From Anaeramoeba flamelloides (Eukaryota; Metamonada; Anaeramoebidae), in NCBI GenBank assembly GCA_027625915.1, contig JANTQA010000012.1:15524501-15588500 (forward strand): a DNA stretch of 64,000 bases, in the 5' to 3' direction. Both the position numbers and the translations under genes were made by a program. Position 1 is the stretch's first letter. Each line of letters opens with the position of its first letter. Positions 48,647-59,541 of the stretch are shown piece by piece. The notes under the pieces are model-generated. The model did no database searches and was not told where the DNA came from. It saw only the letters and a program-made list of their open reading frames with translations.

Positions 48647-49279
48647 GAGTTTATTTTTTTTTTTCCAAAAAAAGTGCAATTTTTTTTTTTTTTTTTCATT
48701 TTTTTGAAATTATTTCAACAAAAATATTTAAAAATAAATATCATAGACCTTGATTTAATTAGTATAAATATTTAACTTAATTTGGTATTGCTGATTAACA
48801 AATAGCTCAACTGGGAAAGATGATTATTTCTGAATTGTAAAAAAAAAAAAAATGCTACCCTTTTTTGGATATACTTTATTATTAAAAAAGTTTACTTAAA
48901 TCATTTTATGTTTTTTTTTAAAAGCATTTTTTTTTTATTCTATTTCTTAAAATAATAAAAATTCAGGAATGCAGAATAAGACAAATTAAGTGTAATGATG
49001 GGATTTCGAAATGGTTTATGGGTCGAGGAATGACATATTATTTTTCTATTGATTTAAATGATCCTAGTTTGGTTTTGTAATAAAAATAATTAAAAATAAG
49101 AAAAAAGTAAAATTCAGTAGTAAACTACAAAATGAAAGTTAAAAAAACAATATTTTGAAAAGGGGGGGTGAAAGTTTCCACTCGGCCTTTTTCTTGATAT
49201 ATAAAAAAATAAATTTATGGAAGGTCAAATTATTTTTTTATTTTTTCTTTGTGAAAAAAATAATTATAAATGTGCAAAA
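48647..49279. other. Intergenic, nothing firm
   Basis: A/T runs and a G7 at 49162. Weak similarity of 48720-48890 to 54680-54830 (a possible further repeat family). Confidence 0.4.
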
Positions 49280-49665
49280 ATTGATTTTGTAATATTTTGA
49301 GTTTTTTTTACTAAATTTGTCATTGATCCAAAAAACTATAAAACTTTTCCATGTTCGCCCACAAGATACAGGTTTCTTATTAAAAAATTTGATGTTTCTC
49401 AGAGTTAAAAATTGAATTTAATAAACAAAGAAAAATGTTTGGGGTTGAAACAGAAATTCCAAAATCGAAAATAATTTTCAGAAATCAAAAAACAAAACAA
49501 CTCCAAACATTTTCATTCTTTTATTAAAAGGAATTTTTTTGTTATTTAATGCCTTGGATTTTTTGACAAGAAACGTGTACCTTGTGGGTGAACATGGAAA
49601 AGTTTTATAGTTTTTTGGATCAATGACAAATTTAGTAAAAAAACTCAAAATATTACAAAATCAAT
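49280..49665. mobile_element. Long-armed palindromic element M6 (386 bp)
   Basis: Left arm 49280-49365 and right arm 49581-49665 are near-perfect inverted copies (ATTGATTTTGTAATATTTTG; TTTTCCATGTTCGCCCACAAG and complements). Weaker pairing extends about 27 bp further inward (GGTTTCTTATTAAAAAAT). The core is about 215 bp and non-coding. Typical of a MITE or foldback element; no second copy here and no CAG-type tip. Confidence 0.85.
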
Positions 49666-51008
49666 CTTTATGCTTGTATATTTGATCTTATAAAACGAAA
49701 TTTATATAAAACATTCATTCAAGGATTAAAATCTATACATCACTTTAACATATCTTTATTTTGTTTTTCTTCTTACTTTATTTAAAATAGGTCATTACGT
49801 TACAACAACTTGGTAATAATCCATTTTTCAAAAAAAAAAATTATTTTAAACGTTAACTTAGCTCTTTTCCTTTTCTGTAGTTCCAAGAATTATCTTTTTT
49901 TTTTTTTTATGTTATATGAGAACTGAAATACACTCAATAAATTGTAAAATTATTGTATTGAATATTTGTGAAATGAAAGACAAAATGTTCTAAATGTTGG
50001 GTTTTTTTTTGAGGGATTTTAAAAAAAAAAATTAGATCCAAAAACCTTTTCGAAATTATCCAAGAAAAAGAAGAAAGACTACAAACCCCTATTTGTTTAT
50101 GTCTGAATCCACCCAATTTCTCATTTGATATTTTTGAAAAATAATTCGTTTTTGCTACTTGCTAAAATAAAAGTGAGTAAGAAGCAGAAAATCTGTCGAT
50201 TTTGGTTTTCGAACATTTTCGATTAAAAATTCGGATTTAGTTTTGCAAAGGGTTTTTACCAAAGTACAAATTATCAACATAAAATCTAAGAGATTTTCAG
50301 GATTAGTGTTCACGTAAGTTGTCAAATGTGTTTTGAGACATAAACGTATTATTTATTAATGAGAAAATTCAAATAACCCCTAAGATTTTTGAGACAAGAT
50401 CAAAATATTGCTAAATATTGAGAACTAAACCTTTTGCAACAATTCTTGAAATACAATTAACAATACTTTTCTTCTATCACCAGAAATAATGCAAACCATT
50501 TGAATCTTTTTCTAAAATATTACTAATTGGTGACGAAGTTATTACACCAACCAAAACATATTTTATCAAGAGAAATAACTTGAGTACCTTTCTTATTTAA
50601 TCATTTGTCTTCAATTTAATTCCTCTCTTGAAACTTGACAACACATTTTAATATTTGAATTTTATTTTCAAATTTCAAGATCAAAAGAGTTTCAAACAAA
50701 TGAATTTTTTTTCTCAAAGTTTTAAAAATTAATTGAGTTTAGGGTTCTTATAAATATCAAAAACCTTTCCAAAATATTGTTGTTTCCTTCTTTCTGGTTA
50801 CAGTTTTTTCTTTCTGTAAAAAAGTATTCGATAATTATGAGAAAAAAAGAAAATATGATAAAATTGTTCATATTTGAGTACAATTGGCTTACTAACCATC
50901 TATGGTATATTCCAAATTCACACAATCTTTAAATAAAAAGGAAAATCCAAATATCAAATTCATTTTATTCTCAAATTTACTAAAATTTGATTTTATATTT
51001 ACAATATT
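49666..51008. other. Upstream region of the HeLo-like gene
   Basis: No gene supported. A 67-codon minus-strand frame (50722-50925) is I/F-rich and unremarkable. The last 100 bases presumably hold the promoter and leader of the gene at 51009. Confidence 0.45.
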
Positions 51009-53392
51009 ATGTCACTAGACACAATTGGATTAGTATTAAATGGACTGAAATGGATTAAGGACCAAGATAGTGCTCAAAAGGAAAACACAAGAATTCTCAA
51101 TGATTTTCTTGATTTTTGTTTTAGGATGTATGATGTGATTTGCGAAAACAAGTAAGCTCTTTTAATTTTTCAAAACCTGACAAAAAATCCTTTTTAAAAA
51201 GTTGCTTTCAAAAAAATCAACTTGAAAGGTTTTTATACCTGATCTTGGTATTGCCTTATTTTTAAAAAGATCAGGACTTGTTCTGTTACCAATCACAAAA
51301 ATACCAAAATCAAATAAATTTGAAACTAAAATATTAACCATTTTGTTATTTTTACTCTCACAAAAATAAAAATAAAAAAATTGATTAATTAAGGGAGGCA
51401 TTCAAGAGTGAAGAAGGTAAAAAAGCACGACAAGATTTGTTTGAAGTTGTTCAAGAAACCGAGGTTCTTTTCAAGAAGAATAAGACTTCAAAGCGATTCA
51501 AAAAGTTAGTCAACAACAAGAAAACGTTGCAAACGATCAATTCGCTGCATAAGAGACTCAAGAACACCTACCAGTTATTAGTTCTTTCGGGACTAACAGG
51601 CCAAAAAAAGAAATCCCAAATTATTGAGAATTATGACGAGCAAAAGAAATTAGTTGGAGAAGCTGTTGATACTACAAATTGCGGCTCTGTACTCACAGAG
51701 GCAATTATTGAAGGAGGACGAAATGATATAGTCATTGATGTTCTCCGGTTCATCAAAAAACCAGAATCTCTGAATAACATCAACAATTTGGTACCATTTT
51801 TGGATCTTCTTTGTATTGCTGAAGAAGGGTTGAAGAAAAATGAGTTAAGTTATATTGAATCTGAAGAAATTAAGGAACACATTAGCAAATTAATCATTTT
51901 CAATGGGATGCAATTATTTAATGTGCAAGGATTGTTTTTTGAATGCTCCATGAAAACAATACAGTACATCTTTCAAACGAACCAGAATACAAACAACGGA
52001 TCTGCGTTACCCACTCTACTCTTAATTGCAAGATTCTATGAAAGAAGTCAACAAATTGTTGAGAAAAAAATTAAGAAATTAAAAAAAAAAGTCAAAGTAT
52101 GGAAAATGATGTCTTCTCATTTCAACGATCAACAATTAAGCCAAGTTTTGCATCGAATGAATTTCAATCTCGTCAAGCCCTATTTAAATTTAAGCCTTTT
52201 AAGCTGTGAAGAATTAACCATCTTCTCCAAATATGATCTTCTAAACCCTTCCCAATATACAACTTTGTTCCAAACTCAATTGGAATTAGAAATTGAAAAA
52301 TTAAAAAAGAATAGCAACGAAAACGGAAACAAAGATGACAAAGAGAATCAAAATGAAAGGAAAGAAGATCAAGACAAAATTAAAGAACTCCAAGTACTCC
52401 TTGAAAATAGCAAAGCATCAAGAGACAAGTTAAATGAGAAACTAATCATTGAAGAAAAACTCAAAAATGAATACCAAAACTTATCAAAGAGTCAGAAATT
52501 GGAAATCAACAAATTAAACCATCAATTGAAATCTGTACCGAACGTGAAGGTAAACAACGGAGAAGAGAAGAAATCACAAACTTATCAAGAAACATCCGTC
52601 AACAATGATCAGTTCTCTATGATAACCAAAGCTGCTGTCCGGATAGGGTCTGACATTGACTTAAGAGAACCTTTAACTTCCTTTGTGTCAAATTATTTTG
52701 ATAATACAGAAAGTTTTTTTTCAGAGACGTACCTTGGCAAATATTTACAATTTTCTTCAAGTTTTTCACAATATATTGATATTTGTAACACTAAAATCCA
52801 AATACCAATTAACAAATTTGAAAATATTAATCTTGAAACACTGGACAATTCCTTGAGATATGATTTTAAAACAATGAAAACTAAGACTGCAAGAGCTGCA
52901 ATTAAAGAATTTCGAAAATTAATCGAAACCCTTTCTGATGAAATTGAAGACAATGAGGCTGACAAAAGCGAAGAAGATGAAATTGAAGAGAAAAATTCAT
53001 TTCACCAAAATAATGGTGGTGGGAGATATAGTAAATATCGTGGCCGTGGTCGTGGTCGTGGCCGTGGAAGAAGGTATGAGAATCGAGATCGGAGACGAGG
53101 GAGAGGATCGAGAATGGAAAGGAAAAAAAGAGGTAGAAAAAAAAAATATACTTGGAAACCCAAAGATTTCCAAGATCAGTTCCAAATACAAACGATAAAT
53201 ACTCTCAAATTATTCTGGTTAATCCACTGGGAGGGTTATAAATTAAATTCTTTTGATAATTTTCAATATGATGAAGAAAAAATGATGCCCATCTCAAATA
53301 AAATTATTAATGCCAATCAAGAAATTGAATTCGTATTTCCCTATTATATAACCAAATCAGATAAAATTGTTTGGAAGGCATTAGTAAACTAA
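51009..53392 (+). CDS. Protein with HeLo/MLKL-like helical N-terminus, coiled coil and RGG box
   Basis: Exons 51009-51151 and 51394-53392 (donor GTAAGC, acceptor ATTAAG, phase 2) give 713 residues. Residues 1-115 look like a four-helix bundle: MSLDTIGLVLNGLKWIKD, ILNDFLDFCFRMYDVIC, DLFEVVQETEVLFKKN, then FKKLVNNKKTLQTINSLHKR. The spacing and pattern recall the MLKL N-terminal/HeLo/ADR1 membrane-active bundles (inference; no search done). A helical region (about 130-330) includes LSLLSCEELTIFSKYDLLNP, faintly BACK-like. A charged coiled coil spans about 340-430, an acidic patch and RG repeats about 575-625, and an unrecognised C-terminal 80 residues end FPYYITKSDKIVWKALVN. No kinase domain. 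Members with such bundles often permeabilise membranes in cell death; here the RGG box suggests RNA contact. Function unknown. Confidence 0.9.
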
Positions 53393-53767
53393 CTTTAATT
53401 GTCCAAGTGATATTAGAACTGCCTTTTACACAATTTATTTTATTTCTTTTATTAAAGATTATTTTTATCAGAATATTCATTCGCTCATTATTTATTTTTT
53501 ATGATTATTTTTTTTTTTTTGATACTATTTTTTCTTGTTATTTGATTTTTTGGCTACTTTTTATTTTATTTATTTTATTTTATTGTTATATGATCTTTCC
53601 AAACAACTTACCTTAATGTTCTTTTAAATAAATTATCATGATACATTATTTTATTTATTTGTTATTAAAATTTTATTACACAATCATATTAGAGCATATT
53701 CCTGTGTTTTAAGTTAAAACAAAAAATGATTTTTTTTTTCTTCTTCTTTCCATATTAAGTTTAAAGC
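53393..53767. other. 3' flank of the HeLo-like gene
   Basis: T-rich presumed 3' UTR and spacer; the small frame at 53371-53616 is a shadow continuing past the gene. Confidence 0.5.
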
Positions 53768-53917
53768 TGCAGTTTTTCAAAGTCTCACATAAAATGTTAA
53801 ATAAAACACAATTGAGTTTTCTATTCTTATTTCCAAATTTTTTGAAAATGGATAAAAAGAAAAGAAAAATCAATTGTGTTTTATTTAATATTTTATGGTA
53901 GCCTTGGAACGGCTGTA
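53768..53917. mobile_element. MITE M4, copy 1 (150 bp)
   Basis: Inverted arms of about 55 bp: left CATAAAATGTTAAATAAAAC then ACAATTGA, right CAATTGTGTTTTATTTAATA then TTTTATGG. The right tip reads AGCCTTGGAACGGCTGTA, complement of TACAGCCGTTCCAAGG at 56432. The core is about 40 bp. Confidence 0.85.
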
Positions 53918-54959
53918 AACTTTATTTCCGTCAAAGGGGCTCAACATTTTTTTCAAATATCAATTATTTTATATAATTGGCCTTTGAAGAACAAATAAGT
54001 AATAAATTGAATAATATGCAATCAAAGAATTGTAGATATATGGCTGTAAGAAAACTAATTAATCAAAATATTTTCTAAAAAATTGAAAAACAAAAATACA
54101 TAGGAGACATTATTGAGAAAAACAAGAAAGTTCGTTTTGATCTTCTATTGGTATTTGAATAATAAATACAAAACAATTTTCACATAAAATGTGTTTTATC
54201 AATTAAAATAAAAATATTTTTTGATTTAGGTAGTAAGCTATTTCTGTACGAATCCAGGTAAATTTATTTTTAAATATCTTTATATAATTCAAATTGAAAC
54301 ATTTAAATATCCAAATTTTTTATTGATAATTCATTGATTCTTAATAATAATTTTATTTATCTCCTTGTATGGGATTGTTTCAAAAAATATCGGAAAGTTA
54401 CAGACCTCGCTTTTAATATGATAATTTATAGGGGTGTTGGAATTTGTGGTTATTTTTTTTTATCAGAAAAATTTTTTTCCCAAATGAAGTATTAATCTTA
54501 TGATTTTTCCTTGAGTAAGAAAAAATTATAATAATATTTTATGGTTTATAAATCGGTTTATATCCTTATTATATTTCCACATTTTTTATTGAAATTGGTC
54601 TTTTTTAGTATAAAAAAAGTATTTGGTTTTTTTTTTTTTTCTTTATTTTAAAAAGATTTGAGGAATATATTTTGAAATGTAAAAACAATAGATACAGATT
54701 TAATCATTATTAGTATTTCTCTTAATTTTAATATTACCAATTTTCGAATAGAACCATTAAAAAAGAGAATTTATAACGGTATGTTAAAAAATGGGGTACT
54801 GTTTTGGATATAACTTCGTAGTAAAATACCAATGTCTTCTCAAAATTGATTGAGCGGGTGTTTTCTCTGATTTTAATTCACTCTTCATTATTTTAACTAA
54901 GGAAATAATTTTTTTATTGTTTTTTTTTTTTTTTGTATTTGGTAGTGAATTCTTAGGTT
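53918..54959. other. Intergenic, nothing firm
   Basis: A/T-rich. The segment 54555-54830 resembles parts of 47966-48060 and 48720-48890, suggesting another old dispersed repeat. No gene. Confidence 0.4.
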
Positions 54960-55405
54960 AAATCCTAAAATTGGATCACTAACTAATTGAAATATTGACA
55001 ATTATTAATAATTTATAATATAAAAAAAATAAAAAATAAATAATTATCAATCAAAAATACAATCCTGGTGGTGTTAAAAATATTAGAGAGACCAAAAAAA
55101 AAAAACATATTGGCAAATTTGTCGAAATTCAATTCACAAAATTTGATCGATCAAAAGTAATTAAATTATCAACTAATATTATTTAAGTTATTCTGTTTTA
55201 AAGGGCTAAACATTAAACTAATATCACTTCCTAATTAATTATTGGTCGGATGAAAGCGGTAAAGTATTTCAAAAAAATGAAATAAAAACAAAAAACAAAA
55301 AAAAAATGAAAAAATGCAACTTATTTGAAAATTGAATAATAGTGTAGTATTGTGCTTTTTTGTGCCTTTTTGACAAGTAAAAATTTTGAAATTTTATTTT
55401 ATTTT
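54960..55405 (+). repeat. Dispersed repeat R1, copy d (diverged)
   Basis: Recognisable order of blocks as in copies b and c: ATAATTATCAAT, GTGTTAAAAATATTAGAGAG, ATATTGGCAAATTTGT, TTATCAACTAATATTATTTA, then AATGAAATAAAAAC. The most diverged of the long copies. Confidence 0.65.
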
Positions 55406-56431
55406 TATAAAAAATCGAGATTTAACACAATTTTCAACAATTTTTTCAGTAAGAAAAATTCAGATAATTTGTAATTTTGGTTGTTTGTTGGAAATCGTAT
55501 AAAAGTATTTATTCCTTAAAGTTATAATTAAAAAGTGATATCAACAAAGTTTTTAAAGCCCGTTCAATAGATTTTTTTGATTATTTCTTTTAACAACTTT
55601 GTTAGAAAAATATCTATTTTCTGTTTTACAATTAATTTAAAAAACTACAATTTGATTTTTTACTTTAAATAGTTATGTATTAATATCTTTTTGATCTCTT
55701 AAAAAAAAAATTCTTTAATTTATAAAACACCAAAATCACAAAATCAATATTTAACAGAGATTTTCCTTTTAAAAAACAATCATGAAATTTCAAATAAAGA
55801 AGGTACAAATCTTGGAGATAGCCATCGTTATCCTTTTGTGGAAACATCTGTCATTATTTGTACGAAGTTGTGGAAATAAGCAAAATATTTTTCTTTTTGA
55901 GTGATATAAATATCACCCTATCTAGAAAAATATATTGCTTGTTTTTGAAAAAATGAGCCAGATTGAGTGAGTTATTGTTTGTTGAAATATGAAGATCTTA
56001 GGGAAAAAAATGACAAAAAATAACCATTCTAAATATGTTTAGAAAAATGGTTATTTCTTTTCATTTTTTTAGCTTAGGTTTCAAAAAAATAATAATGGCT
56101 AAATTGTCATTAATATCAAACAATCTGTTATCCGATGTATTCAATCAATTCTATATGGGGGGGGGGTACCTGAAGAAAAATCTGGTGGGAATGGTAAAAA
56201 GGTACAAGGTTAAGGTTTAATTATGTAATAAATTTCAGATTAAACCAAAAACTAAAAAAAAAAAAGAAACTAAAAATTTTCTTTTAAATAATCCAACCTA
56301 TAAAAGTACCATTAAATCCAACCCTTTTTTTTTTTTTTTTTTTTTTACATTCTTCTGAAAATCATGCATCAATATAATTTAACAAAATCTAGAATAATAT
56401 ATCTAAGAATAATTAATAAAAATAAATATAT
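55406..56431. other. Intergenic
   Basis: No gene. A G10 run at 56157-56166 lies in a 61-codon frame that I consider chance. Confidence 0.45.
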
Positions 56432-56555
56432 TACAGCCGTTCCAAGGCTATCATAAAACTATAAATAAAATACAATTGAGTTTTCTATTTTTATTTTCTA
56501 TTTTCAAAAAATTCAAAAATAAAAGTTATCATTCCAAAAAAAAATTCAATAAATG

Positions 56556-57545
56556 AGCTATTATTCAAAACCAAGCGCTAAAATTTTTAATGCGTGTTTG
56601 AAAATATAAAGCGTGTTTTTTTTTTTTTTTGTTATAGAAGACCTATGTGTTAACCAATCAAAGAAACTGATAATAAAGCCTGAATAAATATAGTGTTGGT
56701 TTCTTAAAGTTCTATTATTTAAAATGAAATTCTAAAAATGAAAGATCAAATTAAAAATTTATGTCAAAAAAAAATATTTAAAGCAGTGAAAAAAATACCG
56801 ATCATGAAAAAAATCCCGGACAAGATTTTTAATTGTGAATATTAGTAAAATTATTGTGTAATTTCATTTATTTACCATCAAATTCCTTTTTTTAAGAATC
56901 GAACTTTTTCAATTATAACTCATCCACTTATTAGAATAATGATTAATGAAATCACACTTGTTCAAAACACCATTCAATCAATCAAAAAACAAGAAGAAAA
57001 ATTATCATTCTCCAAACTCTAGTAAACCTCCAATAAAACTCCGTTGTTTTTCAAAAAAAGTTGATCAACATATGCTATCAAATAATTACTCGAGTATTCT
57101 AGAGACACCTTACTTTGATGAACTTTAGGTACGTATATTATAAATCTCATAAAAAATTGGTTATTTATAATAAGGATTTGATTGAAAATAATTGAAATTA
57201 GACAAAAATTTTACTAATATTCACAATTAAAAATCTTATCCGGGATTTTTTTCATGTCCGGTATTTTTTTACCTACTATAATTTTAAAGAGAGAATTTTT
57301 ATAATACAAAAAAACGAAAAAATTCAAAAAAATTGAGAAATTACCGAAAATTTTCCACTATTTGCATGAATAATTTAAATTTTACTGAAAATAACGAGAC
57401 CTTTACTTTCAAAATTCATTTGACTTTGGGTATACTATTTAGTAGTAGATTGGATGTTGTCTTGGTACAAGAAGAAAAAAAAACACAGATAATATTTTGA
57501 AACACGGATTATAGTATTTGGTGCAAGCATTATTTTGATCACTGA
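56556..57545 (-). mobile_element. MITE M3, copy 1, interrupted by MITE M2
   Basis: Inverted relative to 62419-62885. Right tip GCATTATTTTGATCACTG; inner end blocks AAGCGTGTTTTTT and ATTTTGAAACACGGATTATA. Both flanks of the inner insertion align with the continuous copy at 62.4-62.9 kb (TTGGTTTCTTAAAGTTCTAT; AATTTAAATTTTACTGAAAA). Confidence 0.85.
56783..57280 (+). mobile_element. MITE M2, copy 3 (498 bp), innermost of the nest
   Basis: Left tip GCAGTGAAAAAAATACCG, right tip GGTATTTTTTTACCTACTATA with one base omitted from neither arm. Interior closest to 37931-38413, including TACTCGAGTATTCTAGAG. Its insertion site is empty in M3 copy 2. Confidence 0.88.
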
Positions 57546-57600
57546 AGAAAACCCAATTGTATTTTATTTAAAATTTAATGGTAGACTTGGAAAGACTGGA

Positions 57601-58849
57601 ACAATTTTTTAACAATCTTACATCTCCTATCACTCAATTCATAATTCAATTTTAATTTTTAAAACCCGAATTATTGTCGTTTGAAATGAATGATTTTGAT
57701 TACTGCACATTTCTAGATAAACTTTAAGAAAGATCTTTTACAACTTTATGGTCTGAATAATTGTTTATTCAAGGTTTAAATATGTGAGAGAACTGTAATT
57801 TTTTTCTAAAATTATTAGGTTTTTTACTTATACAAAGAACATTTTTAATTGATCTATTCAATGAATAATCTTACTTTATATTCAATTTTTATAGATATTT
57901 GAACTCTGGAACACTTAGTAAGTTTTCATTCAAAAATACGAGACTTTTGTCTTAAATTTCTCTCTGTTAGAAATAACTCCCTAATAAAAGATTTTTGTGA
58001 AAAAAAAACTCGACTATTTTTATTAATGAAAGATCAAACAAAAAAAAAGCTAAAATTTATTAAATTTAAGAAAAAGTGTTTCGTATTCGAACCATTAACG
58101 GTCCTTCCAAGATGGATTTTACGAGAAAGGACAGCTGGAGATTCATTTAAATATTCGCAAATAATAAAATGTTCAAAAGGGATGGTTTATTTGGTCAAAC
58201 GCGTAAAACAAAATAAATTGTTTTACTAAATAACCAATAAATACAATTTCAAACATTTTATGCTGCGATAAAAAAAAAAACATTCAAAAATACTTGTTTT
58301 TTAACCTACGTAATCAACTTTCAGTATACTTTTGGTGTTAAAGAAAAAAAAAAAAAAAAAAAAACCCATTTCCAAATGAGTGAATGCTCCTCAGCAAAAA
58401 CAAAATGGAATAACAAGCAGAAAAGAAAAGTAAAAAAGAAAAAAAGAAAAATAAAATAAAATAAAAACAAAGAATGTGTAAACAAAAAAGTTAAATGATA
58501 AAAAAATGATTAATTAATCTCTTCAAAAAGTAAAGACACAAATCAACAAAAATCAAATAAAACCAAAGTTTATTGAAACTAATCTGAAAACCCATCACAT
58601 TGCAAAATACAAACACAAAGATAATACGATTTTTGACAAAAAAGAGGATTTATTACGTTAAAAAATTTTTTGATTTTTGCTTTTTGCTTTTTTTCTTTTT
58701 GAATTTTTTCTTTTGAAAACAAAGAAAATATTTAAAGTATAATGACCATAAAGAAAAAAAGGAAATAAAAGATCACAAAAACTTCTTTAGTTTTTTTTGT
58801 TGCTTTTTTCTTTCTTCTTTTTTTTTTTTGTTCTTGTTATTGGGATTTT
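57601..58849. other. Intergenic
   Basis: A 67-codon frame at 58026-58229 (KKCFVFEPLTVLPRWILR..) is less A/T-rich than its surroundings but matches no family I know. The rest is A/T runs. It could be a remnant of a gene. Confidence 0.4.
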
Positions 58850-59264
58850 TTAAGAGCCATTGAATGAACCACAGTAATATCTGTTTTTGTCTTTGGTCAT
58901 AAAAACACCAGCACCACAGTTTGGTAATTCTACTCCTGTTCTTTTAATTTTTCCACCAACAAATTCATAGAAACAGAACTTTCGGTGCTTTCTTTTTTCT
59001 TGGTTTTGCTTTGATTAGTTTTTGTTTTTTATGCTTTTTCAACCCCTTAATCTTAGGAAAAGGTGAAGGGTTGACTCTTTTTGAATGCTGTAATCAGAAA
59101 GAATTCTTCCATCTTCTAATTGCTTTCCAGCAAAGATAAGTATTAGTAGATCAGGTGGGGATATTTTGTAGTCTTGGATTTTGGCTTTTTCATTTTCAAT
59201 TGTGTTAATATGATCAACTTCAAGGGTGATGGTTTTTCTAGTTAAGGGTTGGACAAGATTTGCA
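58850..59264 (-). pseudogene. Ubiquitin-eS31 (S27a) fusion, degenerate
   Basis: Minus strand. The ubiquitin part reads [37 protein letters not shown] and [15 protein letters not shown], retaining Ile44, Lys48 and Lys63 equivalents. Then a basic linker (KKHKKQKLIKAKPRKKK, shifted frame) and an eS31 core (CGAGVFMTKDKNRYYCG). One-base frame changes fall near the N-terminus, at a GGGG after LRLRG and at a TTT near the eS31 start. Two of the four zinc cysteines of eS31 are missing (ELPNC, CGSF). An acceptor-like AAAAG directly before TGCAAATC suggests a first exon ending in A, splitting the start codon. Probably a pseudogene; assembly errors could explain the shifts but not the lost cysteines. Confidence 0.8.
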
Positions 59265-59541
59265 CTTTTACATCAAAAAAAAAAAAAAGCAAAACAGAAA
59301 AAGACATTATAAAAAAGTAAGTCCAACAAAATTAAACAACTTGATTTTTAAAGCCCATTTTTATCATTTTTTCGGTTTAATAATAGATTGAGTTCAAAAA
59401 AAAAAAAAAACTTAATTTGAAAACAAAAACAAAATTTTTCAAGAATTAAAAAAATAAAATTGTTCAAACTGAACCCTTGGTTTAACAGTTTTATTGCCAC
59501 TAGATTTTCAGACTATTCTTCGTTTCCTCTTGAAAACTATT

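Larger units (their letters stand above)
56432..57600. mobile_element. MITE M4, copy 2, split by nested insertions
   Basis: Left half begins TACAGCCGTTCCAAGGCTAT and runs to about 56555. The right half resumes at about 57546 with CCCAATTGTATTTTATTTAA and ends TGGTAGACTTGGAAAGACTG. Together they match the uninterrupted copy at 53768-53917 in structure, so the 0.99 kb between them is inserted DNA. Confidence 0.75.
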
